DNA of 64,000 nucleotides from Ochotona curzoniae (taxonomy: Eukaryota > Chordata > Mammalia > Lagomorpha > Ochotonidae). The notes below the pieces were generated by a model, which was given only the letters and a program-made list of their open reading frames with translations, was not told where the DNA came from and made no database searches. Shown here in pieces: positions 1-12,327 of this stretch. The DNA is taken from contig NW_024467120.1 in NCBI RefSeq assembly GCF_017591425.1, positions 9,982,001 to 10,046,000 of the forward strand, read 5' to 3'. How positions within the stretch are numbered: the first letter of the stretch is position 1; the number at the start of each line of letters is the position of its first letter. Made by a program: the position numbers and the translations under genes.

Positions 1-956
1 TTTAGTTCTAAAAATTGGCAGGTACTCCTGGCAAAAAAAAAATCTGCACTTAGATATATATTATTTAAATCAATCCTGATTAATCCCTTCACCTAATAAA
101 TAATTTTTTTAAAAAAAATCTATCAACATACTTTGGAGGGTGAAGAAATATACCCTGCTCAATCCTCGAAAATGTATATAACAAAGGATTTATTACACAC
201 AATTGAAAAGGGACAAGGGGAGAGAAGAAAATGATGGGTCAGGAAATTAAGTTAATAATAAAAGAGCCATTTTTCAACATTCGCAATTCTGGCATTAATC
301 CAAATTTAGATATCACTAATATCCATTAGCTAGTATTAAATTTTTAATAAGAATTTTATAATTTAGGCTAACTACTCTCCATTCATTATCAACACATTTT
401 TCAAATTACAAATTGCAGAATAAAATAAAACCACAAAATAAACCAAAAGCTTAAATCTATGTTTAAAAATGTCTATGATCACTTGGGGGAATGTGATTAA
501 GAAAAAATAATGATGGGAATAAGACAAAGGGCCCCTTTAAAGCCTTGAAAATCAAGGCTCAAGGTGAAAAAAAGAAGAGAGAGAAGATTTCTCTGCACTT
601 CTAAAAATACTACTAAGACCTTAATATTTGAAGAGTGTAAAATCAATAAATGGTACATAAACCCGATAAGGGGACTAGGTGACCTCATTAAGGCCAGTTT
701 CACAATTCAGTAGCACTGTATCTTATTGAATGTTAAAGTGTAAAGTACATGGTAAACATGACAATAAACGCATGTGATTCCATTTTGTCACGTTTTGGAC
801 TATAGACTGTTAATTTGAATTTGACATCAATGGCCAAGTGAAGCAAATTTTAAAATAAATTACTAAAAGCCTTTAAAATTTGAGAATTTTGTATTCTTCT
901 TTCCAATCATTAGTAAATAACTGTGGGAGCAAAGTTTCTTATAAAATATCTTAGTC
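1..956. other. Unique AT-rich non-coding DNA
   Basis: No recognised repeat, RNA gene or coding exon. Open frames here are short, AT-rich and lack similarity that I recognise. Poly(A)/poly(T) runs near 35-45 and 105-118 are the only low-complexity marks. Confidence 0.5.
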
Positions 957-1285
957 AGGCCAGGCGTGATAGCATAGTGGTTAAGGTCCTTTCCTTGCAC
1001 ATCTGGGATCCCATATAAGTACTGGTTCTAATTCCAGCAGCCCCGCTTCCCAACCAGCTCCCTGCTTGTGGCCTGGGAAAGCAGTCAATGACAGCCCAAA
1101 GCTTTGGGACCCTGAACCTGCATGAGAGACCTGGAAGAAGCTCCTGGCTCCTGGCTTCGGATTGGCTCAGCTCCAGCCATTGCGGCCGCTTGGGCACTGA
1201 ATAATCGGATGGAAGATCTTCCTCTCTGTCTCTCCTCCTCTTTGTATATCTGACTTTCCAATTAAAATAAATAAATCTTTAAAAC
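957..1285 (+). mobile_element. Lagomorph C-type SINE, full length
   Basis: A tRNA-like head ('ggccaggcgtgatagcatagtgg') is followed by 'gggatcccatataag', a central block reading 'gcctgggaaagcag' and 'cctgcatgagagacctggaagaagctcctgg', then 'ggatggaagatcttcctctctg' split by small changes, and a tail 'aattaaaataaataaatcttt'. This is the same family seen about thirty times in the window. It is non-autonomous, transcribed by RNA polymerase III from internal boxes and copied by L1. Moderate divergence from the youngest copies suggests intermediate age. It sits directly against the 3' end of the L1 that follows. Confidence 0.92.
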
Positions 1286-1959
1286 AACATTTGAGTCACA
1301 CTATTATTTTTTATCTTGAATTTTATGGTACAAGTCCATAGGGGCTAGGATTCCTCTAATGCCCCCAAACTCCCACCCTCAACTGATTTTCCTCATATTA
1401 TTATAATAGTATAGTCCTTCATAAAGAGTCATAATTCCATCAGTCTGTTATTTAACTGTGCCCTGAGATTGCTGGTACAATGTGAGGTAGTCCAGCATCC
1501 CATTGTCTAAATATGTCCAACAGTTTCATTGGGAGTCCATCTTTGTTTTGAAAGTAGGGATGCATGTTGCATTGTATCTGCACATCTGGATGTGGTAGTC
1601 TCTATTATGCCGTCACTATACACCGCCTTAAATGAGAAGCCAAGAAACAAGGTTGACAACAGGAAGGAAGTTAAAACAACAATAACAACAAATTACAGCA
1701 CTATGGAGTCAAAAACAAAGCACACCACTGAATAATCAACACATGGGTGAAGAAAAGAAATCACAAAAGCCTCTTAGGTAAAATGATGCTACCGTGTGAT
1801 TCATAAACCAGTGATGAATTTGACAAGAGAAAAGAAACTATTTGGAAGAAATGCAAATGAAATAAAAAACATCAAAACACATGCGATGCAGCAAAAACAA
1901 TATGGAAAGGGTTATTGAACTTAGAATTTGCATGATGTCTTCCTTATATTAGAGAGAAC

Positions 1960-2875
1960 ATATGGTATTATTCCTTTTTGAATTGACTTATTTCAATGAG
2001 CATAATGGTCTTTAGTTGGAGCTGTCTAGTTGCAAATGGTATAATTTCATTCTTTGTAATGGCTGAATAATTTTCATGGAGTAGATGTACCACAGTTTCT
2101 TTAATCACTCCCCTTTGGACAGACATCTGGATTGTTTCCATATTTTTGCTATTGTAGATTGTGCTGCTGTAAATATAGGATTACAGATTCCCTTCTCATA
2201 TGTAGGTTTTATTTCCTTTGTGTCTATTCCTAGGCTGGGATAGCTGGGTCATATGGCAGGTTTATTTGCAATTTTCTAAGCACTCTTCATATGAATTTCC
2301 ATAGTGTTTTACTGGCCTACACTCCCACCAGCAGTGAAGGAGGGTACCTCTCTCCTCACATGCATGCCAGCAGGTGTCGGTACAGTTCTGAATGTAAGCC
2401 AGTCTCATTGGAGTTGGGTGGTACCTCAAAGTGATTTTCATTTGTATCGGCCTAATGGCTAGGGAACCTGAGCATCTTTTCATGTGTCTGTTAGCCATCT
2501 GAATCCGTTCTTTTGAAAAATGTAGGTTTGTTTCCGTTACCCATTTCTCTTCACAGGGTTCTTTCTTTTTGCTGTCCCTGGGTTTCTGAAGCTCTTAGTA
2601 AATCCTGGATATTAGTCTCCTATCACTTGTGTAGTGTGCAAAGATTTCCTCCATTCTGCTGATTGCTTCTTCACTTTGTTAATTGTTTCCTTTAATGCAC
2701 AGAAAGCTGTTTAGTTTGATGGTGTCCCATTTGTTCATTTTAACTTTGACTTTTGGCATTTTTTTCAAAGAAGTCTTTCCCCATTCCTATTTCTTGGAGA
2801 GTGCTTCCTATTTTTGCTTTAACAGTTTAATGGTGTCTAAGTGTAGATTTAGGTCCTTGAACTAGTTAGAACTGA

Positions 2876-2906
<31 letters not shown>

Positions 2907-5700
2907 GTGACAGGTGCTGGTCTTGCTGTCTAATTCTGCAAGGTGCTATCCAGTTGTTCCAACAGCATTTGTTGAAGACACCAGGCATTTTCTCTGGATT
3001 GTTTTCAGGTTTCTTGTCAAACAATAGTGAGCTATACATGTGTGGGCTCTCTTCTGGTGTTTTGATTCTGTTCCGTTGATCTTCTCTATGTGTATACCAG
3101 TACCAGAATGTTTTGATGACCATTGCTCTGTAATATGTCTTGAAATCTGGGATTGTGATTCCTCCAGTTTGATTTTTATTCTTTAAGATTGCTTTGGCTA
3201 TTTTTGGTCTCTTGTGTTTCCAGATGAACTTTGGTATCTTCTTTTCTATTTCTGAGAAGAATGTTGTTGAGATTTTGACTGGGATTGCATTGAATCTGTG
3301 TCTTACTTTGCTATTATGGACATCTTGACGGTTCCTGTCAGTCCAGGAACATGGTACATTTCTCCATTTTTCAATATCTTCTTCTATTTCTGTTTTAAAT
3401 GATTTATAGTTTTCATCATAGAGGTGTTCCACATATTTAGTTATTTTAATTCCTAGATATTTAAGATTCTTCTCAGCTATTTTAAAAGGGACTATACTTA
3501 CAATTTCTTTCTAAGCCACGTAATTATTTGTGCACCTTAGTGACATTGATTTGTTTTCATTAATTTTTTTTATCCTGCTACCCTGCCAAAGTCTTTTATG
3601 AGTTCCCGTAGTCTCTTGACTGAGTCTTTTAGTTCTCCTATGTAGACAATCATGCCATCTGCAAATAGAGATAATATCAGTCCCTGCTTTCCAATTAGAA
3701 TTCTTTCAATTCTTTTTTCTTGTCTAATAGTTCTGGCAAAGAATTCCAATACTATAATGAGAATAGTGGTGGCAGTAGGCATCACTGTGTAGTACCAAAT
3801 TTTCATGGAAAAGTTTCCAGTCTTTCCCGATTTAGAATGATGCTGACACTGGGTTTTCCGTAAATTGCTTTGATTGTGTTACAGAATATTTCTTTTATGC
3901 CTATCTTGGTTAGGGTTTTCAGCATAAAGTGTGTTGAATTTTATTAAATGTCTTCTTTGCATCTAATGAGATGATCATATGGTTTTTATTTTTCAAATTG
4001 TTGATGTGGTACATCACATTTATTGATTTGCGAATGTTGAATCCCACCAGGTTCATGATCTTCCTGATGTACTGTTGTATCTCTTGGCTAGTATTTTGTT
4101 GAGGATCTTCGCATCTACATTCATTGAGGATATCAATCTGTAGTTCTCTTTTTCTGTTGTTTCTTTATCTAGCTTTGATATTAAGATGATATTGGCTTTA
4201 TAGGAAGAGTTTTGAAGGATTGCCTCCTTTCCATTGTTTGGAAAAGCTTGTGGAGGGAGGGTTGAGGTAAGTTCCTCTTTAAACATTTGGGAGAATTCAG
4301 CAGTGAAGGTCCAGGACTTTTCTTGGTTGGGAAGGCTTTACTTACCGATTCAATCTCAGTTCAGGTTATAGGTCTATTTAGATTATTAATTGCTTCTTGA
4401 TTCAATTTTGGTGGACTGTATATTTGTAAAAATCTATCCATCTCTTCTAGGTCTTCTGATTTGTTCACATGTAGTTGCTTGTAATAGGTCCTAATAATTC
4501 TCTGTATGTCCGTCGTATCTGTTGTTATATTTCCTTTCTCGTCTCTGATGCTATTGATACATATCTTCTCCCTCCTTTTTTCATTAGTTGGGTTAATGGG
4601 GAGGCTATTTTGTTGATTTTCCCAGAGAACCAGCTCTTTGATTCATTGATTTTATGTAAAAATCTCTTGGTCTTTATTTGGTTTATTTCCTCCCTTATTT
4701 TGATCATTTCTTTTTTCCTGCTAACCTTGGGATTGCTTTGCTGTTGTTTTCCTAGTTCCTTCAACTGCAAGGTTAGCTTGTTTACTTGGTGCTTTTCTAA
4801 TTTCTTAACATGAACATTGATTTAAATGAACTTTCCTCTTAACACTGCTTATTGTGGCCCATAAATTTTGATATATTATGTTGATACCTTTATTTGTTTC
4901 AGGCAATTTTTTTATTTCCCTTTTGATTTCCTCGCTAACCCACCACTCATTTAGTAGCATATTATCCAGTCTCCATGTGTTTGCATGTCTTCCTGGGTGT
5001 TTTGACTTCTTCATCTCCACTTTCATTCCATGATGCTCTGAGAAGATGCATGGCATAATAGTGATCTCCTTTTTAATTTACTGAGGTTTGTTTTGTGGTC
5101 TAGAATATGGGCAATTCTGGAGAAAGTTCCATGTACTGATGGAAAAAGTGCATTCTCTGTAGGATGACAAGTTTGGTAGATATCAGCTAAGTCCATTTGC
5201 TCTAGAGTTTAGGTGAGTTCTGCTGTTTCTTTACCAAGTTTCTCTTTGATGTGTACATTGATGCTAATGGGGTATTAAAGTCTCCCACTATTATTGTTTT
5301 GGAGTCTATTTCTCCCTTTAAATCCATTAATATTTGCTTTATGTAGCTAGATGACTTAGCATTTGGTATATATACATTTATGATGATGATCTCTTCTTGC
5401 TGAATAGATCTGTGGATAATTATGTGGTGTCCTTCATCAGCTCTTTTAATATCAAAGTCTATATCATCTGATATAAGAATGGCTACACCAGCATGTTTTT
5501 GCTTACCATTTGCTTGGAATATCTTTTTCTTTCCTTTCACTTTCGGATTCCTCTGATCATTGTTGGTAAGATATCTCTCCTAAAGGCAATCAATAGATGG
5601 GTTTTGCTTTTTGATCCAGTCCTCTAATCTGGCATTTGATTGATGAGTTTAAACCAATTACATTCAATGTTAATATGGATAGGTGGCAGTTTGGTTCTGT
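1960..5700 (-). pseudogene. L1 ORF2 (endonuclease-reverse transcriptase) pseudogene
   Basis: In life ORF2 nicks DNA and reverse transcribes L1 RNA in the nucleus. Blocks in order on the minus strand: endonuclease (about 5540-5200) with 'HAGVAILISDDIDF' and the GDFNTPL motif; linker and early RT (4286-4053) with '[19 protein letters not shown]' and '[11 protein letters not shown]'; the RT catalytic region (3806-3570), where the FADD motif reads FADG; the post-RT region with 'IPKFIWKHKRPKIAKAIL' (about 3250); and the C-terminal part with 'GTLLHCWWECRPVKH' (about 2330). Many stops and frameshifts separate these blocks. The loss of the second catalytic aspartate (GAC to GGC) alone would abolish polymerase activity. 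This is a fossil, not a gene. Confidence 0.93.
2876..2901. repeat. T26 homopolymer inside L1 ORF2
   Basis: A run of 26 T on the plus strand (A on the L1 sense strand). It lies where L1 ORF2 relatives have only a short T run, so it looks like microsatellite expansion or an A-tail scar. Confidence 0.9.
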
Positions 5701-5789
5701 AATCTTAGCAATGGGTTGTTCTTGGAATCAGTCTTCTGTTGACCTTTTACTGGATGTTCTTCACATTCATTTCTTAACCAAACAAAGCC

Positions 5790-6182
5790 CAATCTCAGAT
5801 GTACTACAAGTTCTTCTGAATGGAGCAGAAGTAAATAGCAAAATAATGTCAGACAACAGAAAGATATGACACCTACAGAACAAAGGGATTCCATCATAAA
5901 CGGTACATAAAGAGCTCTGAGTTTCAAGGTCTGAGCTCTCCAAACCAGTTCCTCTTCTACTCCATACTTCCTGCTAGGGAAGGTATGCAGATTTCTCAGC
6001 TCTCAGATTCTTCATTTGACTTACGATTGTTTTAGGGTCATCTTTAAGATTTTCTACTTCTATGACATCCTAGAAAGCTGGGAATTGCGAAGAAAATCCA
6101 TGCTCATTCAAGAAGGAAAATGAAGATTTTATATATGCAAGAAAAGAGGACTGTTGCAACAATATGAAAGACACAAATCTGT
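5790..6182. other. Unassigned DNA upstream of L1 truncation
   Basis: It may hold unrecognised L1 ORF1/ORF2 spacer near 5790-5930. No motif, exon or RNA gene was recognised. Confidence 0.35.
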
Positions 6183-6428
6183 TTGGCCTAGCAGTTGAGA
6201 TGGTCACATCCCATAAGTAATCAACTGCAATATTCTACCAACATAGACCTTAGGATATAGCAGTATGGCACCAAGTGGCAGGGTTCCTGCCACCCACAGG
6301 GGAGACCTGGATTGACTTGACAAGTCCTTTCATCTGCCCCAACCCAGGAGAGACCATTAGAAGCATCTGGGAATAAACTAATGAATGGCAATGCTTTATA
6401 TTCCTCTCAGATGAATAAATGCCTTTAA
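6183..6428 (+). mobile_element. Old C-type SINE, degraded
   Basis: Recognisable pieces are 'ggcctagcagttgagatggtcacatccca' (tRNA-like head, with a body deletion), 'ggggagacctgg' and a tail 'cagatgaataaatgcctttaaaa'. Much of the body has drifted. A small perfect hairpin (GTGGCAGG, loop GTT, CCTGCCAC) lies at 6275-6293. Confidence 0.5.
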
Positions 6429-6429
6429 A

Positions 6430-6655
6430 AGAATGATTCAAGGGGCTGGTATATTGTGGACTAGTAGGAAATGTCACTAACCATGATGCTGCCTGTTTCA
6501 CCAATAATCCAACTGCCTGCTCTGGGAAAGCAGTGCAGGATGGCCAACAGCACCCAAGTGGGAGACATGGAAGAAGCTCCTGGATCCTGGCTTTGGCCTG
6601 TCCTCTGCTTCCATCTGGGAAGACAAGCAGTAGATGGAAGGCTTTCTCTCAAGTC
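6430..6655 (+). mobile_element. Old C-type SINE, internally deleted
   Basis: Head 'ggggctggtatattgtggactag', centre 'gctctgggaaagcagtgcaggatgg', then 'gtgggagacatggaagaagctcctgg'. The CT-rich tail is degraded. It follows the preceding old SINE almost directly, so the two form a tandem pair. Confidence 0.7.
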
Positions 6656-7371
6656 ACATCACCCAGCAGTGTCTCAGTTTCCTGACTTGCATAATGAAGG
6701 CACAGAAGTAGACCATCAAACAAGCATGTGAGGTCTGGGAAGCAGGAAATAAGACTGAATACCAGTGTCTGATCTCTATACAGTGAGTCTCCATTCAATA
6801 GCAACAAACAATGACAGACTGAATGGATGGACAAGAGGCAAAGTCACGTACTAGAAACTGTTGGTGTCCCAAGAGCTACTTTTGGAGATAGAGGCCCTTG
6901 CCCTGAAAGGGCACATTTGTTTCATCCATCTATTTTTCATTCTTGGCCCTTTATTCTTCAAAGACACCAAAAATGGTTGGTCCACTCCCCTCTCCCCTTG
7001 AACAAACATTTGGAGACACTGAAAAGTCATCTTTCAATCCCTTATGCATTCAACAATAGGATGTTTAAGCAACAAGAAAATCAATGCTAAAGATACAGAT
7101 ATGAAAAAGCCCCTGTCTTCCAGAACTGACAGGTTATTGAGAAGTCAAAGGAAAAGATCACAGTGTCAGGAGAGGATGACAGCAGAAATGCACAAGAATT
7201 GCTCAATATTTATTTTCTGATTGTTTGGCTGACAAGGGGTACACCAACAACAGTGACAGTTACCATGCATTAAACATTTGCCATGGTCTACGTATCTCTT
7301 CAAGCTCACTTTCTCTATCAATCTGTATGTGCTTGGGTATGTGTGAGTGTACATTCGTAATGCACTTCACA
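6656..7371. other. Unique non-coding DNA
   Basis: No repeat or exon recognised. Short overlapping frames on both strands show no family similarity that I know. Confidence 0.45.
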
Positions 7372-7680
7372 TTTTTTTTAAAGATTATTTTTATTTGAAA
7401 GGCAGATTTTGCAGTGAGACAAAGAAAGAGGTCTCCCATCCACTCCCCAAATGGCTACAAAGATCAAAGCTGAGCTGATCCAAAGGAAACCAAAGCTTCT
7501 TCCCAGTCTCCCACATGGGAGCACGGGTCCATGGACTTAAGTCATCCTCTTCTGCCTTCTGAGGCCAGAAGCAAGGAGCAGGATAAAAAGTGGAACCAAC
7601 AGGGCTAAAACTGGCGCCCATATGGAATGTGGGTGCTCCAGATGGAAGAATACTCTCCTGTACCACTGTCACCAGCCCCA
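7372..7680 (-). mobile_element. C-type SINE
   Basis: Reverse-complement reading: poly(T)-like tail end 'tttttttaaagattatttttatttgaaaggcag', then 'cccaaatggctac', 'cagtctcccacatgggagc', 'ggcgcccatatgg' and the tRNA-like head ending near 'caccagcccc'. It is a diverged member of the family. Confidence 0.85.
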
Positions 7681-8079
7681 AAGATTGTGTATTTCACAAA
7701 TGAGAAAGCTTAATCCATTTTACCAAAGTCCCAATGCTATACTAGGCAACTAGGATCAGGAAATATCTCACTGCAAGCAAGCTAACAAAGCACACATATA
7801 TACATGTGTACATATGGAAAGAGCACTTTCACAGCTGTGAGGATGACAATGGTATGAGCTGCCAGTTTCGTGTGCCAACAGGAAAAGTGCTCAAGTACCA
7901 TCTTCTATCATCTTCTTAGATTTAGTGACTAGGGCATTCAAGAATTAAAGCTGAAGTGTTTCACATAATATGATTTCTCACCTAATATGTCCAAAAACAG
8001 GCTTAAATAAAACAATAGGTAAGGTGGGATTTTAAAAATTTCCTTAAAGGAATACCTGGGTATGGAAATTTATAACTGT
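7681..8079. other. Unique non-coding DNA
   Basis: Nothing recognised beyond a short 'acacatatatacatgtgtacatatg' alternating stretch near 7793-7816. Confidence 0.4.
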
Positions 8080-8420
8080 TTTACAGGAGGCTATAACAAA
8101 ATACTACAAACTACCTGCTCACAAATCTTTATTCTCTCATAGGTCAGATTGGACCACTGAAACTCCTTCTACACCATGCTGCTTCATGTCAGTTACAAAC
8201 CCACAGTCTGAGCTGTCTCTTTGCTTGTAGCTGCATTGCCTCAATCTTTGCCCCCAGCTTCTGTGTAACTCTGTATTTTCTCTTCTTGTAAAAGCATCAG
8301 TGTTCTTACCAGGATATTCCAAATTCAGAATGGTTTCCTCTCACAAACCTTAACTGACTGCATCTTTAAAGATACTCATTCTAAAGCACTTTCTGAATTT
8401 CCATGTGGACACAAATTCTG
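8080..8420 (+). mobile_element. Ancient mammalian interspersed repeat, class unresolved
   Basis: The series 'aggctataacaaaatactacaaact', 'tttattctctcata', 'gtagctgcattgcctcaatctttgc', 'ctcttcttgtaaaagcatcagtg' and 'actgcatctttaaagatac' matches a very common mammalian repeat that I recall as an LTR/MaLR-like or L1-3'-end-like unit. I cannot settle the class without a library search. It is strongly diverged, so old. Confidence 0.55.
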
Positions 8421-10069
8421 AATGGATCCAAACCACCAAAGTGCTATTCTTGCCCTGCAAATTGCATATCCAGAGCCTTTCTTGCCTCAAAATCACAACT
8501 CAAATATCTACAGGTCCAAATCAGAAAAACCTACTATGGAACTAACAGAACCATCACTGATATTTCCCCCCTTGGCTCCTGCAAAATTGCAATGCTTGTT
8601 TCTAAGAAAGTATGCATTCACATAAATTTTCACATGCCATCTTTTACCCATGAAAAATATCATGGAAATGAAAACACAAAAGATTAGGTCCAAAGTGCAG
8701 TCAACTTGAATGAAACCCACAAAGGCTTCAAGGCTAAGATGAAGGCTGGAGTTGGTGTCCACTTCGCCAACCTTGAGGCTTTTCAGCCTTTTAAGAAAGG
8801 GTGGACTATTGTCCCAAATGTAGATGTGTGAAAAGATAAATAACTGTTGGTTTATTGTGATTAAAACCTCAAATGCCTATTGTTGCTTTCAGTCAGGTAG
8901 GTATTTTTATTTCCATATGGCTCAGATCTTCTATAGTCGGTGATGAGAAAAATATCTTTCCTTTAGTTGAGCACAGTGAGAACAGCCCGAGGGTCTCTTC
9001 AGAGCAAAGAGAGAAAAGATGGGACTCCAGACAGTACAGACCTGTCGGTTCTTTCACAATACATCTTGAAGGGCTTTACCTTTTCAAAATACCATTGCAA
9101 GCAGAATGTCAGCCTAGTAAAAATACTAAGGTCAGCTTCAAGATACTTTCCTAGGCAACAATACATGAAGCTATAGTATCATCTTTGTTCTTTATCTACA
9201 GATGAAGGGCTTTGTTGATACAGCATCACAGACGAATGAAATGGTCAATTATACTAAAACACGCTGGACCGCACTTATGTGCAATTCCAGGAACTTATCT
9301 CTATGACTTCTCAGCACAAGAAAACTTAAAGCAAGTTTCAATAATATAGATATTAAGAAAAGGTTAATTTTTGGCTACTATTCTTTTTTTAGGTAGATGG
9401 GGAGTTACTGTTTTATGAAGTTTAATAAAAGATATTCAGTATTCAAGGTGTGAACTCTCAAATTCTGTTGATGTTACATTATTTCTCCATCAGCAATACC
9501 CCCAACACTAATCTTTTACAAGACTACTAATTGTTTTTATTTCTAAAATGCATAAATTGAGAGTTCTTATATCCACACAGTGATTTACACGTAGTAGATG
9601 CCCTATAAAAGTTAACAGAAATAGAAGCAGAAACAAAAGGCAACCTTCAGAATTGATTAATCATATATTAGAATAAAATTGAAAGAATGAAGTACTGCTG
9701 ATTATTCAACACTGGGAGAGCGCTAGCTCTTCAAAGAGGGATAACCCTTTTTCTTTTCAAACTCTACTGGGAACACAGGTGAGTAAAAGGGTGTAATTGT
9801 TCAGACTCTTAACATTTACAAATCAAAGAACAGAGGAAAAAGCCAACACCATTCTATTTCACTTCAAAGCGGTACATTCTTTAGCTACCTCTCTTTCTGA
9901 AATTTCTTCACATTATAATACATCATTCTCTGGCCTCAAATGATTTTTAAACAAAGCAGATCAAACCATCATAAAAAGTTCTCTCCTTTTCACAAACATT
10001 AAGCAACATTTTCTAACTTAAATATTCTGAGTCAAAGCAAGATTTTTTTCAATTCCTCTGCTTTTATTT
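8421..10069. other. Unique non-coding DNA
   Basis: About 1.6 kb without a recognised repeat apart from a short 'cctttt' bias. The longest frames (8403-8687 plus, 8508-8762 minus, 8873-9154 plus) overlap each other and have no recognisable domain, so I treat them as chance. Confidence 0.4.
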
Positions 10070-11070
10070 TTATATTTTTAGTTCTTATTAACTTCTATAA
10101 AACATGTTTCATGCATTTCGTAAGAATATTTCTAGGAAGATAATCATATTTCTCCTCCTTTCACTTTTAATATTCCTTCTTCCTTCTTTTTCATTTATTT
10201 CTTTACTTTTTGCAAAAACGCACTTTCATGTCACTCTGTAAGTATAGGCTTAATACAAAACAACCGTAATATTCAACCAATTTCACAAAGATCAAATTCC
10301 ACAGGAGTATAAACAACTAAAAACAATAATCAGCTCAGGATGACCATTTCAATATTTCATTAATTGTCACATATCAGACAAAATGCACTGTATTTCTCTT
10401 TTGGGGACTAGTTTACTTCACTAAGCATAATTGTTTCCATTAAGTTTCATCCAGTTTATCATGAAATACAGGATTTCATTTGTCTTATGGCTGAGTGGTG
10501 TTCCATCATGTACATATATTACCATTTTATATCCAGTCACCAAGCGATAGATATCTGGCTTTGTTTCCTAGCTCAGCTACTGTGCTGCAATATTCATGGG
10601 GGAACAAAAAACTGTGTCATATGTCCATTTTATTGCCTTTGGGTAAATTCCCAATGGTGTGAAATGGCAAGTTTATATAGTAGACCTACTTTCGGATTTC
10701 TATGAAAATTCTATGCTGCCTTCCATAATGATTGTACTAGTTCATATTCCACCAAGAGTGGGTTAGGGTCCTTTTATCCCCATATCCTCATCAGCATTTA
10801 CTGCTTTTTAATTTGGGGTGAATTTGGCATTCCAAATGTGGTGAGGTGAAGCATCTCTGCATTTCACTGTTTAGTGATCCTGAGAATTTTTCAATATTTC
10901 TGTTGCTCATTTGAATTCCATCCTTTGGAAAATGCCTGTTTATGTTCTTTATCCACTTCTTGACAGGATTGTTCAATGTGTTGTTGAGTTCTTGAGCTCT
11001 TTACAAATTCTGAATATTAATCCTTTATCAGTTGCCTAGTTGTAAATATTTTGCCCCTTCTCTCAGCTGC

Positions 11071-12327
11071 TTCTTTTTTTTCTTAAATCGTTGTTTTGAT
11101 TTTATTTCTTTTGGACTTTTTAATTATCATTTTGTGCTACAGTTTCATAGGCTCTGAGATTTCCCTTACACCCTCCCTAAATCCGCTACACCCACTGATT
11201 TTCCCTATATTATTACAATAGTATAGTCCTTCATAACAGCCGTAAGTCCATCATTTTGCTATTTAAGTGTATACTCACACTGTAGGTGTGAGCAAGGTCA
11301 GACAGTTCCGCATTCTATTGTCAAGATATATTTAACATTTTCATGAGGAATCCATCTTTGATTTGAAAGTAGTGATGGATACTGCTTTGTATCTTCACAT
11401 CCGGCTCTGACAGTGCCTATTATATCATTACGACACATCTCCTTAAATGGAAAGTCATAAAGCAAAAGCAACAACAGGAATTAAAATAGAAAATTTACAA
11501 TGCCACAAAGTTAAATAACATGCTACTGAATAACTAACCTATCATCTAGGAAATGAAAAAGAAAATTTAAAAACCTCCTTGAAGTGCATGACGCTACTGT
11601 ATGACCTAAGAGTCAGTGAAGAATTTAATAAGAGGAAAAAAACTATTTTAAAGATATGAAAATAAAAACCAATATCAAAACACATGAGATGTAGCAAAAA
11701 CAACATTGAAAGGACTATTGATCTTGTATTTTGCAAGGAAGGTGCCTTATATCAGAGAGAATGATTCACAAAAAGCTTCAGAAATTCAAACAACCCTTGA
11801 CGATATGGACAAAGAAAATGAAGACATTTTTCAGAACAAGAAGTTTGAATAGCTAACAGTCATATGAAAACAAATGCTCAGGCTCCCCAGACTCCCTAGC
11901 TGTAATGGAAAGACAGAACTCTATTACCAACACGTGCTGGCGAGGATGTAGGAAGAAAGGTACCCTCCTTCACTGCTGGTGGGTATAAAGGCTAGTACAA
12001 CTCCACGGAAGTCAGTATGGAGTGCTAAGAGAACTGAAAATTGACTTGCCATATGTCCTAGTTGTCCCACTTCTGGGAGTATATCCAATGGAAATGATAT
12101 CTGCATATGAGAAAGGGATCTGCAATCCTGTATTTATAGCAGCACAATCTACATAGCAAAGACATTGAAAAAAACACAGATGCCCATCAAAAGAGGGGTG
12201 GAATACTACTTAGTCATTAAAAAGAAAGAAATTCTACCATTTGCAACCAAATGATCCTAACTGAAGAGCGTTATACTCAGTGAAATAAGTCAACCCCAAA
12301 AGGACAAATATCATATGTTCACGGTTA
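11071..12327 (-). mobile_element. Nested LINE-1 with 5' inversion (twin priming)
   Basis: It starts at low coordinate with a T-rich tail (11071-11082), then 3' UTR in antisense to about 11762 of the same subfamily as the L1 at 1296. From about 11763 to about 12320 the sequence is L1 ORF2 C-terminal region in the opposite, plus, orientation ('ggcgaggatgtagg', 'cactgctggtgggta', 'atagcagcacaatctacatagc'). The inverted arm ends at 'catatgttc' and the direct arm begins at 'ttctctctgatataagg' in L1 sense, which are adjacent in an uninterrupted L1. This is the signature of twin-primed insertion. Confidence 0.85.

Larger units (their letters stand above)
1296..5790 (-). mobile_element. LINE-1, near-complete ORF2 and 3' UTR, defective
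   Basis: The 3' UTR occupies about 1296-1960 and ORF2 about 1960-5700, read on the minus strand. The 3' UTR matches other copies in the window (11090-11760, 60417-60585), so this is one lagomorph L1 subfamily. The element is truncated near the ORF1/ORF2 junction: sequence upstream of about 5790 shows no ORF1 that I recognise. L1 inserts by target-primed reverse transcription. No clear target-site duplication was found, partly because a SINE abuts the 3' end. Confidence 0.93.

Noticed and set aside
2866..3432. 188-codon frame, minus strand
   Set aside because: It is part of the decayed L1 ORF2; its end is translation of the T26 run (poly-lysine).
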